Below, one piece after another: positions 11,340 to 22,300 of a stretch of 64,000 nt of DNA. A program made the translations under genes and the position numbers. The stretch is taken from contig MNCI01034881.1 in assembly GCA_015680685.1 (NCBI GenBank), forward strand, positions 27,426 through 91,425. The letters run 5' to 3'. The notes below the pieces were generated by a model, which made no database searches, had not been told where the DNA came from, and was given only the letters and a program-made list of their open reading frames with translations. The DNA comes from Gnetum montanum (taxonomy: Eukaryota; Streptophyta; Gnetopsida; Gnetales; Gnetaceae). The number at the start of each line of letters is the position of its first letter. The first letter of the stretch is position 1.

Positions 11340-12145
11340 TTAAGCCATTCCCTCACACACTCATTAAAGAAGAAGAAAGTTGGTACCAGTCTTTGGAGTT
11401 GGAATCAATCAGGAGATGGAGTACGATGCGGGAAATCTTCAATGACAAGTATCCAACATACTCCAAAGTGGCTAACCTGAGATGCCAAATCCAAGGGTTG
11501 GAGCAAGGTGGTCATGAACCCTTGGATGTAGCCATGAGTAGATACTACTTATTGTTACATCGATGCCCTAGTCATGGCTACTCTTAGCGGGCATAGCTTC
11601 ACCATATCATTGATGGGCTTCACTTTGAAACCAGAAAGAACCTTGGCGTGTATGCCCAAGGACAACTATCAGAGCTAAGGGCCCATCAACTATAGTTCTT
11701 AATTAAGAAAGTGGATAAGGAAGAGGGGAAACTTAGAAAGAAGAAGAATGCAGAGGAGTATAATCGAGATCCCTCTATTAGAAAGAGGGAAGTCTGATTT
11801 TGTGAAGATGAGGAGGAATCACCACTAGATGTAGCGGTGAATCATAAAATATTTTCCCTACAAAAATTTTCTTTTCAAATATTGATGAAAGTTGACAAGA
11901 TGTGGGACTTTTTGGATGAAAAATTTCAAAGAATTTAAAAAATTGCAAAGGAGTCCAAAGAGTAGAGTAATGATCATGATTGGTGTAGGAGGAAGGAAGC
12001 TGAATGTGCCTACCATAAAGGTAAGGGCAAAGTTGCTGTAGTAGAACAGGTTGCAAACTTTGATATAGAAGGAGATGATGACTATGACATATGCCAATAC
12101 AAACATCCTAAGGGGTGTTGTCCCGTGGTGTCACATCTATAAGAG
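11340..12145 (+). pseudogene. gag: Athila gag remnant
   Basis: The reading frame around 11393-11585 (MREIFNDKYPTYSKVANLR) matches the usual gag core of Athila elements. It continues through stops and frame changes to a basic segment near 12020 (KGKGKVAVVEQVANFDIEG). Many stops make it non-coding now. Element A is inserted just upstream, so the N-terminal part is outside the window. Confidence 0.6.
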
Positions 12146-12149
12146 TCTG

Positions 12150-13350
12150 GGGTGTATGCGTTGAATCCTCGCTTCTCAAAGAGGCAAACACCCCTAAGGT
12201 TGCCTTACTCACAAAGCAATCCTAGGAAGTTCCACCAGCAGCAAGGATATTATCTGAGTGGAGCACCACTGTAACCTTACGAATATTTTTAGCAATGGTA
12301 GCATCCACAATTGTGGGGGATGCCACCTCCAAGGTAGCAGTACCCTTATTGGCAGCCAGATCCCTATGGGTATTATGTTCAATAACCAGTCCCCCCGCGT
12401 GACTCTTCTAGTCATGTGACTTTTCAAAATCATTACCATCTCTTAGAATACTTCCAAGCATAGTCTCCATCACCTAGGGGGGAGAACCCACATCTCTATT
12501 ACCCTCCATCACCTTCTCCTGCCATCTCTACTTAGTAACATCCCACTCAGCTACCACCTACTCCACCTATGTAGGGGAAAATACCACCACAGCCATAGCA
12601 ACGTAATGCTACAAGGGTTGTCAACTTACAATCAACTCCTCAGTTGAGTGGATTGGAAGTGAAGCCATGGAAATGTTTGTTTTTCTAGCCTAACAACCCA
12701 AACATACCTTCACACACACCTGTGGCTAATGCCTCTAAGCCTCAAATTTCCTCCACCGTTACACCCTTTGAGTTGCCTTCAAAACAAATGCCCTCAAATG
12801 TCTAGATGGTCATGCTTACACATGCTATGATAGACTAGATAAAGATAGGTCATCTTCAATATAAATTGACTAATCTAGGAAGCCTTCTCATCTATCTCCA
12901 TGTGGAAGAAAATGAGCCATGTAAAGCTCTTCTAGATTCAGGGTTGGAAGTCAACTTTATTTCACATGACATGTACAAGATGTGGAACTTTCCCCTGTTA
13001 AAGAAGAGAAACATTTAGCTTGAGCTGGTAAACCAATCCATTACTATTTCCTTAGGATTGGTGGAAGATATTGTGACCACCATTTGTGGGTGGTCCTATC
13101 CTGCCAACTTCCTTATCATTCGTGTTGAGAATTGCAAGGGAAAATTTCCAATCATAATTGGAAGAGCCTAGCTGATTATGGTGGATGTAAGATTAGGACT
13201 CTAAGATCTTTCCATTGAAATTTCAAAGGAAAATCCTTTTGGAAAGATCAAGAAGAAGCATGTTCCATGCATCGTGTACAGTGACTCCAGGTGCAACTGT
13301 GTGCAACAACTATGGTTTGCTAAGTAGACATCTATTCAAGCATGCAGTCA
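12150..13350 (+). pseudogene. Athila gag C-terminus and aspartic protease remnant
   Basis: A low-complexity, proline-rich stretch (12150-12700) is followed by a protease-like segment. Around 12935 it reads ALLDSG, retaining the DSG catalytic triad, and a later stretch reads FPIIIGRA (about 13145). Several stops and shifts are present. It precedes the RT in the normal gypsy order. Confidence 0.6.
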
Positions 13351-13359
13351 GTGTACTGA

Positions 13360-16300
13360 GGAATTGCAAGTTCAACAATGCATGTATGCAATAGCCAAAA
13401 ATCAAGAAGGTACCCAGTGGCTGATTGCTGACCCTACTAGTAGCACTTTATGCATACAACCATCTAAGGGGTTTGTACATGCCTATGTAGAGAGCATGGC
13501 TGATTTGGAAAAGGTCCATCAACAAGTACCCATTGTTGATGACCATGATGATTGGGGAAAGTTGAAAATCCCTGAAAGTTTTAAAAAGGAGCCCTTGGAA
13601 CTCAAATCCTTACTGGCCCATTTAGAATAAGTATTTTTGCAGAATGGGAGGCCAATGATCATCAATGCCACCCTTTCTTCTGAGAAAAAGAAGAAGTTGC
13701 TGAAGGTGGTGAACAAATGGGAGGCTGCCTTTGCATGGTCATATCTTGAATTGACAAAAGAGTATCTCAGGGTTTGCCAACATCAGATCTATATCAACCC
13801 CTCCATGAAGCCATGATGACAACCCTAAAGGTGGTCAAACCCCAAAGTGAAGTAGGTCATCAAAGATGAAATTGAATAGTTGCTGAAAGAGGGGTTCATC
13901 TACTCCATTGTGGATAGTGAATGGGTTAGCCCACTCATTATTGTGCCAAAGAAGGATGGAAAATGGAGGGTTTGTATTGATTTTCGATTACTCAACATGG
14001 CTACCTTCAAGGATCACTTCCTGCTCCCATTTGTGAACCAAGTGTTGGATACCATCGTAGGTCATTGTTATTATAGCTTTTTGGATGGTTATAGTGGCTA
14101 TAACCAAATCCAAATTATGCTAGAAGACTAGGCCAAAACAACATTTACAAGTTCTTGGGGCACTTTTGCATACAAAAAGATGCCCTTCGGCTTGTGTAAT
14201 GCACTTGCCACTTTTCAAGACCTTGTCCTCAGTATCTTCCAGTAGCAAATTGGCAATGGGGTAGAAGTCTACATGGATGAATTCTCTACCTATGGAGCCA
14301 CATTTGAACAAGCCTTGGACTACCTTTGAGAAGGTTTTGAAAAGATGTGCAAAAACTAATCTATGGCTCAATTGGCAAAAGATCCACTTAATGGTCCAAG
14401 AGGAAACTATTCTAGGGCACTGTATCTCACAAGAAGGGATTAGTGTAGATCTTGAAAAAATTAGGGTCATCCAAGGAATCACTAGTCAACCAAGCACTGT
14501 AAAAGATATTCGGTCATTCCTTGGCCACACTGGTTACTATCGATGCTTCATCGAAAGTTTCTCAAAGATCCTCAAGCCGTTGGTGGAACTGACAAAGAAA
14601 GATGCTTCATTCGTCTAGACTAGGGAATGTGAATCTGCATTCCAATTGCTTAAAAAAACATGTAGAGACTCCAATTCTATAGGTACTTGATTGGTCCAAA
14701 CCCTTCGACATCATGACAGATGCATCCAACTATGCATTGGGGGCTATGCTTACATAGTGGGATGACCAGAAACATTCATATTATATTCACTATGCAAGCT
14801 ACAACATTGTGGGTGCTTAGCTTAGCTAAACTAGCACTAAAAATGAGTTAATGGTGATGGTGTTCTCCTTGGAAAAATTCTGACACTATGTGCTTGGGTA
14901 CAAGGTGTTTGTGCATACTGATCACAGTGCCATTCGGTTCCTGATGAACAAACCAATACTGAGCCCTTGTATCATATGGTGGCTGGTGATTATTTAGGAA
15001 TTTAACCTCACTATAGTAGACTGGAAGGGAACTGAGAATCTGGTTGCTAACCACTTGTCTTGATTGTGATGGGATAATGCAGAAGAGGAGGAGGTACTCT
15101 TCGACCAATTTCTAGATGAACTCCTCTTCATAGGAGCAATCAATAAGTAGATGCCCAAAGAATCACCTTGGTTCAGCCACATCCTCACCTATCTCACAAC
15201 CCAATAATTACCAAAGGAGTGGGACCATCGGTAGAAATAGTAGTTTCTCCATAAGGCCAACTACTTCATGGAAATCAATGGCCACCTTTATAAGGTGTGT
15301 GGAAATGGCCTAGTTCAATGGTGTGTCCCTAATGATGATACACTACACATCCTCCAAGATGCTCACAAGGGCCCTTGTGGGGGCCACTATGCTGGACAAT
15401 GCATGGCCATTAAGATCCTTCTTGCAAGATATTATTGGCCTACACTCTTCAAGGATGCACAATGATTCACTTGCTCCTATGAATGATGTCAGAGAGATGG
15501 TGGGATGATTTCATGAATGGAAGAACCTTAACAATGGATCCAACCATTGGAACCCTTTGACCTTTGGGGCATGGAATTTATGCGTTTGATCACACCAATG
15601 TCCAATGGGAAGGCATACATCATCATCACTGTTGACTACTGCACAAAGTGGGTGGAGGCGGCAGCCGTCATTGACTGTTCCTCAAACACCACTGCATGAT
15701 TGGTCCAACAGCAAATCGTAAACAAGTTTGGAGTGTCACATGCACTCATCTCCAACAATGGAACACATTTCATGGGCATCACTTTTTATAAACTCATGCA
15801 ACACTTGGGGTTCACCCATAAATTTACAAAACCTTATCACCCCCAAGCCAATGGGTAGGCCAAAGTCACCAATAGGGAGATTACCAAAATCCTCACTTGA
15901 ACTATCATTAAATATAGAAGGGACTGGAGCACCAAACTTAATGATGCCCTTTGGGCCTATCGCTCCACTTGAAAACTTCCTATAGGTTACTTTCCTTACA
16001 AGTTAGTGTACAAAAAGCTACCAAAACTTCCAATCTAGGAAAAACTCCAGACACTATCTATATCCAGTGAATTGGGCCTTGACCTACCCCTAGCACAACA
16101 TGAATGACTTATCAACTTAAGTGTGCTAGATGAGAATCGATTAGTAGCCTTGTTAGCAAATGAGATACACAAGGCCTATAATAAGAAATGTCATGATCTT
16201 AGGATTTGGAAGGTAACATTTTGATGTAGAGATAAGGTACTCTACTGGAATCCCACACATGTACCACAACATACCAAGTTTCGAACACTATGGGAGGGAC

Positions 16301-16450
16301 CCTATATTGTCTCCGACACCTTCCCATTTGAGGCCTTTCTTATACACAAACCTGAGGACCCCACGAGAACACAGTTGGTCAATAGGCAACAATTAAAACC
16401 TTTTCATGAACTCTATCAAACCAATGCTACTACCTTATCATCACAGGGAT
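13360..16450 (+). pseudogene. pol: Athila pol remnant: RT, RNase H, integrase
   Basis: The RT runs from about 13880 (VSPLIIVPKKDGKWRVCIDF) through FLDGYSGYNQ and MPFGLCNA. RNase H covers about 14690-15070, the zinc-finger region about 15320-15470, and the integrase core about 15550-15900 (GMEFMR, TVDYCTKWVEAAA). The second catalytic Asp is replaced in ISNNGTHF. The C-terminal region contains WEGPYIVSDTFPFEAF (about 16290). Stops in the frame are mostly one base from Gln codons. Positions 16289-16293 are the empty counterpart of the site where element D inserted in the minus-strand copy. Confidence 0.88.
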
Positions 16451-18100
16451 AACCTTATTCCATTTTTCGAGTCTCCTCCTCCCAGCCTAGTCGTGGGGGA
16501 GACTGTTCTCCATGCTAATCCACTCTACTAAGCTCCTCACTATTTTTGGAACTTTTTTATTTTCCAAGATCATTCATATGTTTCCCAATTCTTACTTAAT
16601 TTTTCTTTCTTTAATTACTTTTCTATTTCTTTGTTTGCATATTTATATGTATGTGTGTGTTGTGTTTAATTTCTAGTTGGTTACTAATAAATTGTCTTAG
16701 TGCCATCAGATGTATGGTGCAGTTGATTTTCATTGCGATGGGTCACATGAAATGGTCCAGCTATTCTATGTTGCTCCCACCCTTTCATTGTTGTTCTTGG
16801 AATTTATGTCTACTTTCATCTCATAAAACTGGCAGTGAGTTCATGTCATCCACCCATTCATCCACTTCATGATTTTCCTCCCTTTGAAAACATGCAAACC
16901 CCCTTCACTTAAAAACATTTTAATTAATGTGTGACTTGTGTAGTTCCCAGACTTGGGGATGATCCAACGGTTTGAATTGGGTGTGACTTCAAGGGGAATG
17001 TAACATTCATCATACTTTTTTATTCCTTGGCTTGCGAAAGTATCATCACAGATTTCTTACCACTCCAAGTTCTTTTATACAAGGAAGCTCCTTGGCAATT
17101 TGACCTTGCATAGTGTGGTCCTCATCACAAAAACACAAAAAAAAATTGAGGATTCAAAGGATACCCCTTGGTTGAATGCATGCAAACTAGCATAGGTCTT
17201 TTCATGGTGTGGTTCCCACAAACTAAAAACAAAAATAAAATAATAACTATGTGGAAATTCAAAGCACACCCCTTAGAACACCTCTCACGGGCCATAAGCA
17301 CTAGTTATGGGACTTTATTCATCCCTTCTAACTTTGTCCCATTTCACTTCCTTCCTCTCATGCATGTTGAAGTGGTGGTTCTCTATGGGTGCATTCTTAT
17401 ACTCTTGGGGGTGGACAAGTCTTTGCATTTGCTGTGAAGTCACTGTATGTGGTTGGTTTTGGGTTTGAACTCAGGAAAGGTTCTACCAAGTCACTTAACC
17501 ACAACTTCACATGGGGTTTCATGTAACTGATAATTGGAATTCCAATTTCCACTCCTCTCTCTTCACCCATTTCTCTCCATGACTCACCTCACTTCCCATC
17601 TTATGTTTTGATGGTCTGTCATGATTTTCATGAACTCCTAATGCTTTAGCAAGTTCTCATGGATGAGAGTGTTAACTTGCAATCATTGTTCCTTGACTCC
17701 GGGGACCATGGTCTCCAATGTTGACGATATGCAAGGGCTACTAAGGCTACTACCTACTATGCAGAGGACCCACTTGCATATCCCTAGTTCCATTTGTTAG
17801 TCTCCCATCCTCTTGATTTTGTTGGTTGATTGTTTCTATGCTACCCATCACTCGAATTCTTCTCCATAGAGTTCTTTCTCACAACATTCTCCTACCTTTG
17901 ACTCTTTTTCTCACTCCACTTACCTTCCTCTTTCTATCAGCCAAGTCCCCAATCTCTGAAGCTCTTAAACCATCCCAATTTGATGTTTTAATTCAATTTT
18001 TTGGGCTCTTTATTATCTAGTCAATGCTCGCAACAACCCTACATCAACTACGCCCCGTACACGTAGCCCCCTATGTATACGTGGTCCCATTGCTGTAGCA
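16451..18100 (+). other. Athila spacer between integrase and the 3' gene
   Basis: There is no supported frame. The region holds AT-rich and T-rich runs (16550-16640), and the whole stretch has a reverse-complement counterpart at about 27660-28900 in the minus-strand copy, so it is part of the element. Confidence 0.6.
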
Positions 18101-18108
18101 AAAAACTC

Positions 18109-18116
18109 TATATATA
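18109..18116 (+). promoter_or_regulatory. Internal TATA-like element upstream of the Athila 3' gene
   Basis: CTCTATATATACCCC is embedded in about 200 bp that is well conserved with the minus-strand copy (TATA at 27622-27629 there). It lies about 390 bp upstream of the 3' gene start at 18501, with no LTR boundary nearby. It may be an internal promoter or a relic of an older LTR. Confidence 0.45.
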
Positions 18117-18500
18117 CCCCCATTGCGCTATGCATTCTTGACCATTTTACACACAAATTGGAGAGGGGAGGGGGGTTTCCATTTTTTCCGCTGCACCTCT
18201 TCTTTGCAAGCACTTACATTTTCTACCACGTGTCCTAATAAGCCTATCCTTTCCCTCTTTTGCAACCGGAGGTATGCTATTAATAAATACTTAACACCTC
18301 TTAAGAGAAGAAACAAAAACAATAGTTTAAACTCCAACTCATGCCTTACTATTTTTTGTTTCTAACCCATCAACTAAAACTTTGGAAAATCTAATGGGAT
18401 GCATGTGCCATTACCATAACTTGGTCAAAATAAGAAGGTGTATGAGGATCATTTTGAGCAACTTGTGCACAATTTAATTAATGGTTATGCTTGATTACAA

Positions 18501-21150
18501 ATGGTGCCTAAATCGAGGCATCCAAGGGGAGAAGGACCATCCCAACCAAGGGACAAGCAACCAAGAATAGGAAAAGGATGAGGTGTGCAACACCCAGAGC
18601 ATGCGGAGGGTTTCCATGCAACTGGCCCTCTCCGCGAAGGACCTAATGTGCAATCTATTCATCTAGTTCTTGAAGAGGAGATCCCCAATGAACAATTTCA
18701 AGGGGATAAGACTCCAGTAATAGCACCATGGCTTGAGGTTACCTTGACCTAGGCACGTCATGATGATATTAGGAAAAGGGAGGTGCAACGAATGGTCCTG
18801 CAAGAGTTGAATTTCAGACCATTTTTAGAGAATGCACTAGAAGATGTGAAGATTGAATTACAAAACTCTCCTGTGTGGCCAATCATCACATCAAGTGGTG
18901 AATGGTATTTACTAGAGACTTACCTCTTCTAGAAAAATCATCAACTAGGGTCTAGAGTAAGAATCAAGGACATTTATGTCTCTTACTCTACAGAAGTGAT
19001 CGCACAAGCTTTGGGGTTGCCAGAGATTGGACCTGATGTGGTGGAGATCCCTAAGCAACTAGATCCTGAGGTAAAAGTGGAGTGGATTAGGTGGTGCTAT
19101 GGGGTAGATCGCAAGGAGTTTAACACTTTAACTATTGTAGAGAGGGTATACTCAAAAATTGCATCTTACCACTTGAATCCAATGGTATGACCCAGTAAGA
19201 TCATGGCCTTCTCTACTCTTGCATGTGCTGCTCTAAGCGGAAAGTTCCCAATCAGCTTTTCACAGTCATTTCTGGAGATTCCGAAAAGATTTGTTGAAAG
19301 AAAATGTGGAATGCAGGCTCTATCCTTTCCTTGCTTAATTTAAAAATTATGCAAACGAGGAGGGATAGCATGATATGCCAACGACAAACTTCAACATGCC
19401 CTGATTGCCTCATGGTGGGAGATGATGAAGGATAAAACTCCAACCACCATACGACTTGAGGAAGAGCAGAAACCACCTCTACTACCTATGCAAACAACAA
19501 GGTTGAGCTTGCAGACAATCATAGAACACATACAAGAAATTCGACAATCACTTTTGAGTCAATAAGAGTAATCTGTAGGGACCAGTGGAGGAGAAGACCC
19601 TTCAGTCTATCACCCTATGATGAGCCATTTGGATCAAGTGGCTTGATTAGTGAGTCTGCTAGAGGGAGTGGGGCTAATGTTCTTTATCACGTAGACACAA
19701 GTACCCTTAAGAACTGATCCTAGTGTCCGAGAAGTAACGGTCTCCACCCAACATTTATTTCCTGAAATTTTAGGAAATGCTGCTACTTTTTCAGTACACT
19801 TGGAGGATGGAGAGGGGGTGACTGTCTTGGTAATGTAGCACTAGGAACAAGAAATTTTAGTTAAAGTGGTTGCTGACATGATCACTATGGCCCTTAATGC
19901 ACCGGTGGCACCTATAACAGATGTACATGAACTTGGAGATATACAGGCATCCATAGGAACTTCACATAGTAGGATCGATGCAGCCCAACATGAAGAACTA
20001 TTGGACCAACTAGTGGGAACTAGGCAACCGCTTCTGGATGTCTTTGATCTTCCAGATAACATCATTGAAACCTAGTTGGAGCTACTCTCAGCAAGGGGAA
20101 AGGGCCTCATCTTGGAGGGGCAACTCAATGTAGCTCAAGAAAATTATCAACACTTGGCAATGGAAGTTGCCCAATTAAGGGCCCAACTTGCTGATCCAAG
20201 TCTCCTCAACTATGAACTCACCAGAGATGAAGCTTTTCAATAGCTTTAAGCCAAACTCTAGAAGGTTGAGGATGAGTAAGAGTCAGAGATCTTTGATAAG
20301 TCTTTGATAGATGCTCATGCATATTACCTAAACAAGGACTTGGCAGAGGTTCACTAGGAGAATGTTAGATTGACTGTGGAAGTTCATCACCTATGCAATG
20401 TTGGTGTTGAAAATTAGCATATGAAAGACCTTATCCACCAATAGCAGGAGGAGCGAGCTAGGGTGAATGCTGATGTAAGGAGATTGACCATCAAAAATTG
20501 AAATTTGTCTATGGAGGAGGTTCGAGCCTTGCAACAAAAATTAGCTATTGAAATTGCCACTTGGAAAAATGAAGTCCTTAAGCTTGAAAAAGTTAAAAAT
20601 CATTACAAGGACCAAGTGGGATTGCAAAAGGAAGTAAATGAAAAGCATATTCAAGTCACAAAGGCCAAACTAAACCAAGTGCTCTAGCAGCTCCGAGAAG
20701 GAGGTGAGGTGTGGCAACCTATAACTAAGCTAAGATCTACCTCAAGGAACTACAAGTTAAAGAAATGATAGAGTACATGGAGTTGGCCAACCTTCATTAT
20801 GCAAACCTAGCTATGCTAATAGTTGGAAGCCCATGGTCTGACCTAGAAAAGCAAGTAGCCACCTTGTATTCTTTATGCAAGGACGAGTTCCAAGCACATA
20901 AAGTAATGAAACAAAAATTTGAAACAAGAAATGTGCAACTTGAGGTTCTCCGCACATGTTTTGAAGGGCAACATGCAGTAGCTGAGAACTTGGCTTGATG
21001 AATTAATGACTACTAGCAACTGCAAACATCAATCCAAGCATTTGACATTGAACAAAAATAGTTCACGTCCTAGTTTGTCATTCTAAAATAAATCTTTCCT
21101 GCACTTCCTTGTCCTTGGGAGGTTTTAGTCTTGGAACAAATTGGTGAACC
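18501..21150 (+). pseudogene. Athila 3' gene: LGLP-motif domain followed by long coiled coil
   Basis: From ATG 18501 a frame with a few stops runs to about 19190. It contains EDVKIELQNSPVWP, then SRVRIKDIYVSYS and VIAQALGLPEIG. After a frame change near 19200-19760 it resumes with GEGVTVLVM and a long Gln/Leu/Glu-rich stretch (19990-21000) that looks coiled coil (for example EEVRALQQKLAIEIATWKNE). No membrane segment of an envelope protein is visible. The order of an R-V..V..G-L/V-P..G domain followed by coiled coil resembles the antisense gene of elements A and B. Function unknown. Confidence 0.65.
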
Positions 21151-21570
21151 TACTTGAACAGTAAATGATCCCAAAAGCAAAGAAGAGAAAATGAGGGCTC
21201 TCTTGGAGATTTTTCAGTTGCCTCCAAAAGTTGCAGTTGTTGCAGGGTAACCATTGTTTGTGTCATAGCTACCACATGCGCCAGAGGCTGGTGAAGGTCT
21301 ATCAGAACCACCACCACCAGGGACGGTGTGATCTTGTTTAGTAATTTTTGCATATTTCAACATAGTAGAGAATCTAGGATCATCGAGGTGTTCAATTTTG
21401 TCTCTGAACACCACCATTTTGTAATTCATTCTTCTCTGGACACTCAGGCACTTGGTGCATTAGTAAAGTTGGTGTATTTGTAGATCTATTGTGTCATGTG
21501 TGTTGTAATAAGAACTTCATACCTCCAAAATTGTAATGAAACTCGAGGATGAGTTTTCACTCAGTCATGA

Positions 21571-22100
21571 GGGTATGATGAAGTGCTCATTAGTTGATGG
21601 GCCATGTATATGGGGTCCTATATACATGGCCGTGTTGACACGACCCCATCGACGCATCCGTCCATGCATCTATGTGGCCTCGTTTACGCAGCGTCTGTTC
21701 TAGCCTATAAATAAGTGTGCTTCCACCACACTTAGGCATCTTTTTAGTTGTTGTAGCAAAGCTCTTACAGTTTGTTCTTGTGAAAGTTAGAATATTTTCC
21801 AAGTGCCTGTAGTAGGTGTGAGAAAGGTATCTAGCTCTTTATTCGAGTGCTAATGTACTTGAGCCCATTGGCATGACTGACAATAAAGACAAGCTTTTCA
21901 AGCATTCTTTGCAGCAACTGGATTTAGTCATTTAAGCATTTAATAGTTTAATATTTCTACACTTTAATAATTCCTTAAGTTTTTATTGTTATCATTTTAA
22001 TCGTTATCACTCTTTTATATCTTGTAAAAACCATAAGTACGACCGTCTCAAATGTAAACCAAACACTTGGCAACCTAGTGACGCTTAACATTTGGTAACC
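21571..22100 (+). repeat. Possible 3' LTR of the plus-strand Athila
   Basis: A TG start (TGATGAAGTGCTC) is followed by a TATA-like TATAAATAAG near 21712 and a segment ending near TTGGCAACC. No second LTR copy is in the window and no good polypurine tract precedes it, so the boundaries are tentative. Confidence 0.3.
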
Positions 22101-22300
22101 CAGTAGTGGTTAGGGGATGCTTAGGATGTGCACAGAAGATGGGATTGGATGCTTATGCTAGGAAGAGTTAAGAGATAGAATAGGACAATCATAGATTACA
22201 TAACATTCAATTCTTACATTTCATTTCATGAATTAGACTCTAGAAAATAAAGAGAAAAGCCATAAAAAATCATTAAACCATCGCATTAGGACATCACAAG
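22101..22300. other. Unassigned stretch between Athila and LINE remnants
   Basis: AT-rich sequence with no frame, repeat or match to other parts of the window that I can see. It could be old host sequence or the 5' end of the LINE. Confidence 0.3.

Larger units (their letters stand above)
10995..22100 (+). mobile_element. Athila-like Ty3/gypsy element, plus strand, 5' end displaced by element A
   Basis: Gag, protease, RT, RNase H and integrase remnants are followed by a 1.6-kb spacer and a long 3' gene. The RT wording (SFLDGYSGYNQI, MPFGLCNA) and a long region after integrase are typical of Athila. A second copy of the same family lies on the minus strand at about 25350-41858 and serves as an internal comparison. 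The right end is uncertain; a candidate 3' LTR starts near 21571. Confidence 0.85.

Noticed and set aside
16480-16520. Athila 3' LTR start just after integrase (GTGGGGGAGACTG)
   Set aside because: Both copies continue with shared sequence and a 3' gene for several kb, and no matching LTR pair starts here.
18501-21150. Envelope-like gene of a plant errantivirus type
   Set aside because: No signal peptide, transmembrane segment or cleavage site pattern is visible; the sequence is mostly coiled coil.
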